Shown: positions 1 to 5,135, counted from the first letter of the stretch. The stretch: 5,402 nt of DNA from Pseudomonadota bacterium (GCA_023433855.1 JAEYTV010000058.1:1-5402); one strand, 5' to 3'. Made by a program: numbers and translations. The notes: generated from the sequence alone by a model not told the origin.

Positions 1-201
1 CTTTTGAAGGATACCTCCTATGTGTCGGTCATCGGGCTTGCCGACATCGTGCGCCAGACCGGTATTGCGGCGCGCGTCACCAAGGAGGCTTTCTTCTTCT
101 ATCTCATCGCCTGCATGCTGTACCTGGTCCTCGCCATGCTTTCCTCGATTGGGCTCGGTTATCTGGACCGGTGGGTGAAGCGGTCGGAGGTCGCACGATG
201 A
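1..201 (+). CDS. Polar amino acid ABC transporter permease, HisQ-like (C-terminal fragment)
   Basis: The reading frame is open from the left edge and ends at TGA 199-201, so only about 66 C-terminal codons are present and the start is outside the window. The fragment begins LLKDTSYVSVIGLADIVRQ. This matches the stretch after the EAA loop in permeases of the His/Gln/Arg/opine ABC importer family, where a K-(D/N)-(T/S)-S-L-x-S-(V/L)-I-G-x-x-D-(L/I) pattern is usual. It is followed by a last membrane helix rich in Phe, Leu and Ile (roughly AFFFYLIACMLYLVLAML) and a basic cytoplasmic tail. The protein would sit in the inner membrane and pair with the permease encoded next to form the translocation path. 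The next gene starts inside its stop codon (ATGA), so the two are probably translationally coupled. The HisQ-like label rests on gene order and the fragment sequence; the exact substrate cannot be told. Confidence 0.88.
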   Translation, partial: LLKDTSYVSVIGLADIVRQTGIAARVTKEAFFFYLIACMLYLVLAMLSSIGLGYLDRWVKRSEVAR

Positions 202-1028
202 CCGCGGTCAGCGAACTCATTCCACCCCGGCCTGCACCCGCGCCTGCAAGCCGAGGGTTTAGCCGTGCCAGGGCTGCGGGCATCGCGGTGCTCGCCCTCT
301 GGCTCGTGCTCGCGATCGCGCTTGGCGCAATGGTGTTCGTCGATTGGGACGAAGCCAAGTTCCTGCGTTACGGTCCCCGCTACCTGTCCGGCCTGTGGGT
401 GACCGTCTCCCTCGTGTTTCTGTCGGTCATCCTCGGTGCGGTCCTCTCCGTGCCGATCGCCTTCGCCCGCATGTCGCGCAACCGCATCGTCAACGGCTTC
501 GCCTATGGTTACGTCTATGTTTTCCGCAGCACGCCGCTGCTTGCGCAGCTCTTCCTGATCTATTACGGGCTCGGGAGCTTCCGCCCTCAACTGGAAAGCC
601 TGGGCGTGTGGTGGTTCTTCCGGGAAGCCTGGTATTGCGGCCTGCTCTCGTTCGTCCTCAACACGGCCGCCTATCAGGCCGAAATCCTTAGGGGTGCCAT
701 CGAAAGCGTGCCGCGGGGCCAGCACGAAGGGGCAGCCGCACTGGGCCTTTCCAGGTGGGTCGCATTCCGCAAGATCATTCTTCCCCAGGCGCTCGTTGTG
801 GCGCTGCGCCCCTACGGCAACGAGATCATCCTGATGGTCAAAGGCTCCGCCGTCGTCGCCATCATCACCGTCTACGACCTGATGGGGGAAACACGTTATG
901 CCTTCTCGCGCACGTTCGACTACCAGACGTATCTCTGGGCGGCCATCTTCTATCTGGCGATCGTAGAAGCGCTGAGGCATGTGTGGAACCTCCTCGAACG
1001 GCGTCTGACACGCCATCTTAAGCGTTAG
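198..1028 (+). CDS. Polar amino acid ABC transporter permease, HisM-like
   Basis: A complete 276-residue inner-membrane permease of the His/Glu/Gln/Arg/opine importer family. I chose the ATG at 198 because it overlaps the upstream stop (ATGA) and has GGAGG at 186-190, seven bases away; a GTG at 171 in the same frame has no such site. A Pro/Ala-rich N-terminus (about residues 9-18) is followed by a membrane helix near 27-48. The BPD_transp_1 core runs from about 63 to 265, with the FRSTPLLAQLFLIYYGLG segment near 109-126 that is typical of this family. The EAA loop, which contacts the ATPase, is intact: E177, A179, G183, I193 and LP at 195-196. The C-terminus is strongly basic. Length is normal for the family. 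Together with the preceding permease it would form the membrane channel. A periplasmic binding protein and an ATPase are expected upstream, since none follows. The substrate (basic amino acid, glutamine or opine) is undetermined. Confidence 0.93.
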   Translation: MTAVSELIPPRPAPAPASRGFSRARAAGIAVLALWLVLAIALGAMVFVDWDEAKFLRYGPRYLSGLWVTVSLVFLSVILGAVLSVPIAFARMSRNRIVNGFAYGYVYVFRSTPLLAQLFLIYYGLGSFRPQLESLGVWWFFREAWYCGLLSFVLNTAAYQAEILRGAIESVPRGQHEGAAALGLSRWVAFRKIILPQALVVALRPYGNEIILMVKGSAVVAIITVYDLMGETRYAFSRTFDYQTYLWAAIFYLAIVEALRHVWNLLERRLTRHLKR

Positions 1029-1178
1029 CAGCACCCGCCTCATCCGGCTGCCAACACACTGAAATTCCTTGTGATTTTCCACCAACAAAGCGATTGTTAA
1101 GCTTTGGTTGATTATGGCATGCTCCCATATCGCGGGACGCATTTTGCGTCGCCTACACCAGCGAAACGGGAACAACTG
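1029..1178 (+). promoter_or_regulatory. Intergenic region before usg, likely promoter zone
   Basis: This 150-bp gap separates the transporter operon from the Usg gene, and its centre (about 1060-1115) is more AT-rich than the surrounding genes. That fits a promoter zone, which is an inference. I see a loose -35-like TTGTGA at 1069-1074 but no convincing -10 at the right distance, so I do not call a promoter position. The region also holds an imperfect inverted repeat, listed separately. No T-rich intrinsic terminator is visible after the permease stop; a GCAGC/GCTGC pair (1028-1032 and 1047-1051) is too weak to call. Confidence 0.3.
1083..1110. repeat. Imperfect inverted repeat upstream of usg
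   Basis: CAAAGC (1086-1091) and GCTTTG (1101-1106) are perfect inverted copies separated by nine bases. Allowing one inserted base, the arms extend to CAACAAAGC and GCTTTGGTTG. The element lies about 70 bp before the usg start codon in the AT-rich part of the gap. It could be an operator, or an RNA hairpin ending the transporter transcript, although no T tract follows it. A six-base core like this can also arise by chance. Confidence 0.3.
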
Positions 1179-1442
1179 ATGTCAGAACTGGAAATGATGC
1201 TGAAAGGCTACGGCCTGACCACCGCCCAGATCTTCTATCGCCTGCCCGATCATCCGGCACTCCTGCAGAGTTACGTCTGGCAGAATTACGATATCGCGCC
1301 TGACTTTCCCGCGATGAACGATTTCCTTTCATTCTGGCGGGAGAAGCTGGACGGGCCTCTGCATTCGGTCCGCTACGTCCACCGCAAGCTCGTTGCAGCC
1401 AGCGAGTGGCGGTCGGTGAAGGGCGAGATCATCCTCCACTAG
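1179..1442 (+). CDS. usg: Usg family protein (conserved, function unknown)
   Basis: A complete 87-residue cytoplasmic protein. It matches the Usg-like family, named for a Caulobacter gene of the tryptophan/phosphoribosylanthranilate isomerase region. Recognisable family features are GYGLTTAQIFYRLPDHPALL near residues 10-29, then SYVWQNYDIAPDFP (30-43), FLSFW (48-52), GPLHSVR (58-64) and a terminal GEIILH. The family has no known catalytic motif and no assigned biochemical role, to my knowledge. I chose the ATG at 1179 because homology begins just after it and the length then fits the family. The frame is open further upstream to a TTG at 1104, but that extra part has no family resemblance. 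The ribosome binding site is weak (GGGAA at 1168-1172). There is no trp gene in the window, so the Caulobacter context is not kept here. It converges on the following minus-strand gene with 12 bp between stops. Confidence 0.88.
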   Translation: MSELEMMLKGYGLTTAQIFYRLPDHPALLQSYVWQNYDIAPDFPAMNDFLSFWREKLDGPLHSVRYVHRKLVAASEWRSVKGEIILH

Positions 1443-1450
1443 ATCCCGCC
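1422..1450 (-). terminator. Candidate hairpin at the convergent gene ends
   Basis: GGCGAGATC (1422-1430) and GATCCCGCC (1442-1450) are inverted copies with one difference, separated by 11 bases. In a plus-strand RNA there is one A-C mismatch. In a minus-strand RNA the same position becomes a U-G wobble, so all nine pairs can form. The hairpin lies across the usg stop and just past the stop of the DUF2270-type gene, which fits a 3' end structure for the latter. Neither strand has a T tract after it, so calling it a true intrinsic terminator is uncertain. Confidence 0.3.
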
Positions 1451-1454
1451 ACGA

Positions 1455-2177
1455 TCAGACATGCACCTCGCCGTGGGCGAATTCGCCGTCGTCGGGCTCG
1501 CGGTGAATGGCGGCATACAGGATCGCTCCATAGAGCGCGGCGACCACGGCGACCACGCTCCACCCCGGGAGAGGACCGAGCGCCGCATTGTCCACTGCTT
1601 CGGCGAGCGAGAACACCATATCCGCGCTCGACTCGTCCGGCAGGAGCTTCGGCGTCGAGATCTTGAGCAGCCAGGCGAGCAGAAGGATCAGGTACATCCA
1701 GACGTAGTTGCGCCTCACCCGGCGAAACAGGGCGTCCTGGTAGCTGATGAGGAAGCAGGGATTGCGCAGGCTTGAAGCGATGCCCGCCGCCCAGTCAGGC
1801 CTGAGGTCTGCCTGGGGATCGAGTGCCTGGGCGAAATAGTGGCGCTCGAGCTTCCTCACGCGGGCTCTATAGACGTCGAAAAATCGATAGCGCCGCGCCT
1901 CGATCAGGAGCAGCAGCGAGATCAGCAGCATGGCAAACAACACGACGCCATGATGGGAACTCGATGTGGAGAGCGACACCGACAACAGGCCGGCCACCAT
2001 GGTGATCGCCCAGTTGGAGGTACGGTCAATCCGATCGCGCCAGCTGGTCATCCGGCCGATCTCACCGCGGTAGTAGTGAATGATCATGTTGGCTTTTTCA
2101 GCGGAGGTGATCGGCAACGACGGCGCCCGGCGTTCGACGTTCTTCTCCAGCACGTTCGGCGCCTGCTCGGCGGCCAT
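1455..2177 (-). CDS. DUF2270-type integral membrane protein
   Basis: A complete 240-residue predicted inner-membrane protein. The ATG at 2177 was chosen because GGGAGG (complement of 2185-2190) lies seven bases upstream; a TTG at 2195 in frame lacks such a site. The N-terminal 30 residues are polar. Next comes the motif HYYRGEIGRMTSWRDRIDRT (34-53), the part I recognise as DUF2270: an H-x-Y-R-G-E-x-x-R-x-x-x-W-R-x-R-(L/I)-D pattern before the first helix. Helices are predicted near 56-70, 77-95, 158-174 and 206-224. A cytoplasmic-looking section between helices 2 and 3 (about 96-157) is rich in Arg and aromatic residues, and includes RRYRFFDVYRARVRKLE and the SLRNPCFLISYQDALFRRVRRNY region. 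The C-terminus is acidic and His-containing. The function of the family is unknown. It is transcribed divergently from the methyltransferase gene and convergently with usg, so it is probably its own transcription unit. Confidence 0.85.
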   Translation of the reverse strand: MAAEQAPNVLEKNVERRAPSLPITSAEKANMIIHYYRGEIGRMTSWRDRIDRTSNWAITMVAGLLSVSLSTSSSHHGVVLFAMLLISLLLLIEARRYRFFDVYRARVRKLERHYFAQALDPQADLRPDWAAGIASSLRNPCFLISYQDALFRRVRRNYVWMYLILLLAWLLKISTPKLLPDESSADMVFSLAEAVDNAALGPLPGWSVVAVVAALYGAILYAAIHREPDDGEFAHGEVHV

Positions 2178-2295
2178 GACAGATCCTCCCGACAACTACT
2201 TGGATGCATCCTTCAACGGATGAGCGGCGTGCGCGTTCCGCGAATGGACAAACACGCCTCATCAGCTTAAAGCGCTGCCAAACGAGGATGCGAGC
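2178..2295. promoter_or_regulatory. Divergent intergenic region with GGATG/CATCC motifs
   Basis: These 118 bp lie between two divergent start codons, so they should hold promoters for both directions; this is an inference from layout. A perfect 10-base palindrome, GGATGCATCC, lies at 2202-2211. A third GGATG follows at 2218-2222, so the CATCC at 2207-2211 can pair with either GGATG (the second after the loop TTCAAC). This could be an operator or an RNA element in the leader of the minus-strand gene, where it sits just upstream of the ribosome binding site. No convincing minus-strand promoter hexamers were found. Confidence 0.4.
2245..2273 (+). promoter_or_regulatory. Candidate promoter for the methyltransferase gene
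   Basis: TGGACA at 2245-2250 matches five of six bases of the sigma-70 -35 consensus. At a 16 to 17 base spacing the -10 position would be TTAAAG or TAAAGC (2267-2273), each only a three-of-six match. Transcription would then start near 2280, leaving a leader of about 15 bases with GAGGA at 2284-2288 as ribosome binding site. The -35 is good but the -10 is poor, so this is a tentative call. Confidence 0.3.
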
Positions 2296-3105
2296 ATGAA
2301 AAAGATCGACGAGGAAGCTCTGGCCGAAGCTTACAACCGCGCCTTGGCCCTGGAGAAGGCGGGAGACATCGAAGCAGCCGTCAAGGCCTACGAGGAAGTG
2401 CTCGCGATCGATCCGGAGGACCATGGCGGGGCAGCGGTCCGGATCGCTTCCATGGGGCGCGGCGAAACGCCGCCCAAAGCGCCTGACGCCTATGTCGAAA
2501 CTCTGTTCGACCAGCACGCCGAGACCTTCGAGGACATCCTGGTGGAGCAGCTCGGTTACGCCGTTCCGCTGATGGTGCGCCAGCGCCTCCAGGATCTCGG
2601 GCTCGGTCCGTTCAAGCGCATGCTCGATCTCGGGTGCGGGACCGGCCTCACCGGCGGTGCGCTGCGCGACATGGTGGAGGATATCACCGGCATCGACATC
2701 TCCGAAAACATGGTCGAGATCGCTCACGACAAGGATCTCTACGAGACGCTTTACGTTGCAGAAGTCGAGGACTTCCTTGAGGACAACGACGACGAACCCT
2801 TCGACCTCGTCACCGCCACCGACGTACTTCCCTATCTCGGGAGCCTCGAGCCGCTCTTCTTCGGCGCGGCCGAGAACATGGTCCCCGGCGGCATCTTCGT
2901 CTTCTCCTCGGAAAACCTGCCGCCGGGAGACGGACGTTCCTACGTCGTCGGCCAACACCAGCGTTTCCTGCATTCCGCAGACTACATCCGAACGAGGCTC
3001 GGCGACACCGGGTTCGAGATCATCGAAATGTCGGAGATCAACGTCCGGATGCAGGACGGCCAGCCGAGCCCCGGCCATCTGGTCATTGCGCGCCTGAAGG
3101 GCTAA
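2296..3105 (+). CDS. TPR-containing class I SAM-dependent methyltransferase
   Basis: A complete 269-residue cytoplasmic protein. Residues 4-38 form one TPR-like unit: AYNRALALEKAGDIEAAVKAYEEVLAIDP in outline, with the usual A, G, A, Y, A and P positions. A linker follows with YVETLFDQHAETFEDILVEQ (66-85), a segment I associate with the family of predicted methyltransferases carrying a TPR repeat (COG4976 type). The Rossmann methyltransferase fold runs from about 106 to 205. Motif I is LDLGCGTGLTG (110-120), binding S-adenosylmethionine. The acidic end of strand 2 is D134 in GIDIS. FDLVTATDVLPYLG (169-182) covers motif IV, and PGGIFVFSSE (197-206) is the post-motif strand. The C-terminal part (HQRFLHSADYIRTRL, about 221-235) is also conserved in my recollection. 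The methyl acceptor is unknown. The start has GAGGA at 2284-2288, seven bases upstream. The next gene begins 28 bp after its stop, and they probably share a transcript. Confidence 0.87.
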   Translation: MKKIDEEALAEAYNRALALEKAGDIEAAVKAYEEVLAIDPEDHGGAAVRIASMGRGETPPKAPDAYVETLFDQHAETFEDILVEQLGYAVPLMVRQRLQDLGLGPFKRMLDLGCGTGLTGGALRDMVEDITGIDISENMVEIAHDKDLYETLYVAEVEDFLEDNDDEPFDLVTATDVLPYLGSLEPLFFGAAENMVPGGIFVFSSENLPPGDGRSYVVGQHQRFLHSADYIRTRLGDTGFEIIEMSEINVRMQDGQPSPGHLVIARLKG

Positions 3106-3107
3106 AG

Positions 3108-3126
3108 CTTCCTTCCGCCAAGGAGG
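3108..3126 (+). promoter_or_regulatory. Hairpin burying the Shine-Dalgarno of the DinB-like gene
   Basis: The strong ribosome binding site AGGAGG (3121-3126) of the next gene can pair with the pyrimidine tract CTTCCTT (3108-3114). The pairs run C3108-G3126, U3109-G3125 (wobble), U3110-A3124, C3111-G3123, C3112-G3122, U3113-A3121 and U3114-A3120, with a five-base loop CCGCC. The stem starts three bases after the methyltransferase stop (3103-3105). A ribosome terminating there would be expected to open it. This suggests, by inference, that the DinB-like gene is translated mainly after the upstream gene is translated. Confidence 0.45.
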
Positions 3127-3133
3127 AACTGCG

Positions 3134-3688
3134 ATGCCCCCACAGCGCTATCTTCTCGCCCAGGCCTATAACAATGCCTGGTGCAATCACCGGCTCCTGA
3201 AGACCTGCGGCAAGCTTTCGCCAGACGAGCTCGCCGCGCCGCGGGTCAGCTTCTTTCCGTCGATCATCCACACGCTGAACCACATCCTGACCGTCGACTG
3301 GCTCTATGTCAGCGCGCTTGAAGGCAGGTGCATCGGTGGGGCGGCATTCGAGCCGGAGATACCATTCCCTCTGTTCGCCGATCTGAGACGCGAGCAGGCA
3401 GCCGTCGACCGCCGTCTCATCGATCACTGTCGGGGCCTCGATGCGGATGGCCTGGCGCAGGAGGTTAGCATCCCCCGCGACACCCACGTCCAGGTCGAAC
3501 GCACCGACCGTGTTCTCCTGCATCTCTTCCAGCACCAGATCCATCATCGCGGGCAGGTCCACACCATGCTGGCGGGCACCTCCGTACCGCCGCCGCAGCT
3601 CGACGAGTTCTTTCCGGCCGACGAGCAGGATCTGCGGAACGCTGATTTCAAGGAACTCGGCTTCACCGATGCTATGATCTGGGACTAA
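3134..3688 (+). CDS. DinB/YfiT-like family protein, putative metalloenzyme
   Basis: A complete 184-residue protein of the four-helix DinB/YfiT fold, unrelated to E. coli DNA polymerase IV of the same name. It opens with LLAQAYNNAWCNHRLL (7-22), the usual first helix (x-Y-N-x-W-x-N-x-R/K). The three expected metal-binding histidines are visible: H50 in IIHTLNHIL, and H134 and H138 in HQIHHRGQVH (134-143), the family's H-x3-H-R-G-Q signature. WLYVSALEG (56-64) and the late WD end also fit. Members in other bacteria are metal-dependent thiol transferases or hydrolases, and the name comes from DNA-damage induction in Bacillus. The substrate here is unknown. The start at 3134 follows AGGAGG at 3121-3126, seven bases away, which is buried in a predicted hairpin. 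It follows the methyltransferase by 28 bp and precedes the membrane protein gene by 46 bp. Confidence 0.88.
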   Translation: MPPQRYLLAQAYNNAWCNHRLLKTCGKLSPDELAAPRVSFFPSIIHTLNHILTVDWLYVSALEGRCIGGAAFEPEIPFPLFADLRREQAAVDRRLIDHCRGLDADGLAQEVSIPRDTHVQVERTDRVLLHLFQHQIHHRGQVHTMLAGTSVPPPQLDEFFPADEQDLRNADFKELGFTDAMIWD

Positions 3689-3734
3689 ACGTCAACCGCT
3701 ACCAACTCCATTCTCAAGGCACCACAGGCTCGAC

Positions 3735-4145
3735 ATGCTCTATTCCGTCCTCAAGACTCTTCATCTGATTTCCAACTTCCTGCTGATCGGCGGCATGCTG
3801 ATCAACGCCTTCGTGATCGCCATGGTGCCTCCGACCATTCGCGTCGGGGTGCTGGACGCGCTCAGGAAGTACGATCGCACGGTGACGACCGCGGCTCTTG
3901 CCGGAACGTGGATCTTCGGCCTGTGGCTTGCCATAGGATATGTCGGCTTCTCGGGCGGATGGCTCCATGCCAAGCTGGTACTGGTGACGCTCCTCTCCGC
4001 CCTGCACGGAATGCAGCAGGGCTGGATGCGCCGCATGCGCAACGATCCGAAGCTCGATCCGCCGGCGTTTGTCAGGGCCGGCATGCCGATCATTCTGGTT
4101 TCGGTCGTGCTCGTCGTCGCCCTCGCGGTGATCAAGCCCTTCTAG
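3735..4145 (+). CDS. Small CopD/HemJ-like four-helix membrane protein
   Basis: A complete 136-residue inner-membrane protein with helices near 8-30, 51-71, 76-95 and 116-133. The layout LKTLHLISNFLLIGGML (6-22), with a His in helix 1 (H10), and GGWLHAKLVLVTLLSALHG (74-92), with W76, H78, K80 and H91, resembles the CopD/HemJ/DUF2269 group of four-helix, often haem- or copper-related proteins. The HemJ hallmark after the first helix (a YLPRLFVYH-type segment) is missing, so it is probably not the HemJ protoporphyrinogen oxidase. The basic loop WMRRMRND (97-104) should be cytoplasmic. The ribosome binding site is weak (AGG at 3726-3728) and there is no earlier start in frame close by. Gene spacing of 46 bp suggests it belongs to the same transcript as the DinB-like gene. 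Family-level placement is tentative, and the biochemical role is unknown. Confidence 0.72.
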   Translation: MLYSVLKTLHLISNFLLIGGMLINAFVIAMVPPTIRVGVLDALRKYDRTVTTAALAGTWIFGLWLAIGYVGFSGGWLHAKLVLVTLLSALHGMQQGWMRRMRNDPKLDPPAFVRAGMPIILVSVVLVVALAVIKPF

Positions 4146-4204
4146 CCAACCGATCCAAGGCGCCGAAGCGATCCATCGAGAGACGAGAGCGCTTTTCACC
4201 CGAC

Positions 4205-4225
4205 GCGGCTTTTCCCAAAGGCCGC
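4205..4225 (+). terminator. Strong short hairpin, candidate terminator or leader element
   Basis: GCGGC-T-TTT (4205-4213) pairs with AAA-G-GCCGC (4217-4225) across a three-base CCC loop. This gives a nine-pair stem with one G-U wobble. Only three T residues follow (4226-4228) before GCTCT, so as an intrinsic terminator for the upstream genes it is weak. Only 28 bases then remain before the next ribosome binding site, too few for a full promoter after it. It may therefore instead lie in the untranslated leader of the dehydrogenase mRNA. In the rest of the 4146-4265 gap I see only a short direct repeat, CGATCCA, at 4151-4157 and 4169-4175. Confidence 0.4.
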
Positions 4226-4234
4226 TTTGCTCTA

Positions 4235-4261
4235 ATCCTCGATCTGCGAATTCAGGAGGAT
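4235..4261 (+). promoter_or_regulatory. Possible anti-Shine-Dalgarno pairing in the dehydrogenase leader
   Basis: ATCCTC (4235-4240) is the exact reverse complement of GAGGAT (4256-4261), which contains most of the AGGAGG ribosome binding site (4254-4259) of the dehydrogenase. The six-pair stem would have a 15-base loop, so it is weaker than the similar structure before the DinB-like gene. It could modulate translation start or be coincidental. Confidence 0.25.
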
Positions 4262-4265
4262 CAGC

Positions 4266-5135
4266 ATGGCGAAGGTGGCATTTATCGGTCTCGGGGTGAT
4301 GGGATTTCCCATGGCCGGGCATCTCAAGGAAAAGGGCGGGCATGACGTCACTGTCTATAATCGAACCGCTTCCAAGGCCGACGAGTGGGTGAAACGCTTC
4401 GGCGGAAGGACGGGTGCCACGCCTGCGGCAGCAGCCGAAGGCGCCGACTTCGTCTTCACCTGCGTCGGCAATGACGACGACTTGCGCTCCGTGACGGTTG
4501 CCGAAGGCGGTGTGCTCACCGGCATGAAGCCGGGCTCCATTCTCATCGACAACACCACCGCCAGCGCCGAGGTCGCCCGGGAACTTGAAGTCGCGGCAAG
4601 GGAAAAGGACGTCGGCTTCATCGACGCACCCGTTTCCGGCGGGCAGGCGGGTGCCGAGAATGGCGTCCTCACCGTGATGTGCGGCGGGGATCCGGCGGTC
4701 TTCGACAAGGCCAGGCCTGTGATCGACGCCTACGCGCGGATGGTCGGCCTCATGGGGCCGGTCGGCAGCGGCCAGCTCACCAAGATGATGAACCAGATCT
4801 GCATTGCCGGCGTCGTGCAGGGTGTTGCCGAGGCGATCCACTTCGGCAAACGCGCCGGCCTCGACATCGAGAAGGTCATCGAGGTCATCTCCAAGGGAGC
4901 GGCCGGCTCATGGCAGATGGAAAACCGCTACAAGACCATGAACGTCGGCAAGTACGACTTCGGCTTTGCCGTCGACTGGATGCGCAAGGACCTCGAGATC
5001 GTCTTGACCGAAGCACGCCGAAACGGCGCCACGCTGCCTCTGACGGCGCTCGTCGACCAGTTCTACGGCGACGTGCAGGCGATGGGTGGCAATCGATGGG
5101 ACACATCCTCGTTGCTTGCGCGACTTGAAAAATGA
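4266..5135 (+). CDS. NAD(P)-dependent beta-hydroxyacid dehydrogenase (3-HIBADH / glyoxylate reductase family)
   Basis: A complete 289-residue cytosolic oxidoreductase of normal family length, starting at 4266 after AGGAGG at 4254-4259. The N-terminal Rossmann fold opens with FIGLGVMGFPMAGHL (6-20), carrying G8-x-G10-x-x-G13. Strand 2 ends VYNRT (30-34); an N-R-T here, rather than an acidic residue, favours NADP(H). The substrate-binding signature is FIDAPVSGGQAGAENG (118-133). The catalytic lysine is K173 in GQLTKMMNQ (169-177), with N177 also conserved. The C-terminal all-helical domain follows to the end, including KDLEIVLTEA (241-250) near the active site of the partner subunit. Possible substrates are 3-hydroxyisobutyrate, tartronate semialdehyde, glyoxylate or succinic semialdehyde. 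No valine-degradation or glyoxylate genes are in the window to decide. Its stop overlaps the next start (ATGA). Confidence 0.93.
   Translation: MAKVAFIGLGVMGFPMAGHLKEKGGHDVTVYNRTASKADEWVKRFGGRTGATPAAAAEGADFVFTCVGNDDDLRSVTVAEGGVLTGMKPGSILIDNTTASAEVARELEVAAREKDVGFIDAPVSGGQAGAENGVLTVMCGGDPAVFDKARPVIDAYARMVGLMGPVGSGQLTKMMNQICIAGVVQGVAEAIHFGKRAGLDIEKVIEVISKGAAGSWQMENRYKTMNVGKYDFGFAVDWMRKDLEIVLTEARRNGATLPLTALVDQFYGDVQAMGGNRWDTSSLLARLEK

Noticed and set aside
171..197. GTG at 171 as the start of the HisM-like permease
   Set aside because: The ATG at 198 has GGAGG at proper spacing and the ATGA overlap typical of coupled permease genes; the GTG lies deep inside the upstream gene with no binding site.
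1028..1051. GCAGC/GCTGC pair after the permease stop as a terminator
   Set aside because: The stem is only five pairs with a 14-base loop and no T tract follows.
159..1175. A 338-codon open frame on the minus strand
   Set aside because: It is antisense to the well-supported HisM-like permease and shows no family resemblance. Long antisense frames are expected opposite GC-rich genes.
1104..1178. N-terminal extension of the Usg protein to a TTG at 1104
   Set aside because: The extra 25 codons have no family similarity and lie in the AT-rich promoter zone; the ATG at 1179 gives the usual family length.
2098..3078. A 326-codon open frame on the minus strand
   Set aside because: It overlaps the methyltransferase, the divergent promoter region and the start of the DUF2270-type gene, and has no recognisable motif. 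It is a shadow of the real gene.
4165..4196. GAAGCG and CGCTTTT as a terminator after the CopD-like gene
   Set aside because: The stem is six pairs including a wobble with a 19-base loop; the hairpin at 4205-4225 is far better.
3714..4841. A 375-codon open frame on the minus strand
   Set aside because: It runs antisense across two solid genes and the gap between them. Its composition (many His, Asp, Gly, Arg) is typical of a reverse-frame shadow of GC-rich coding sequence.
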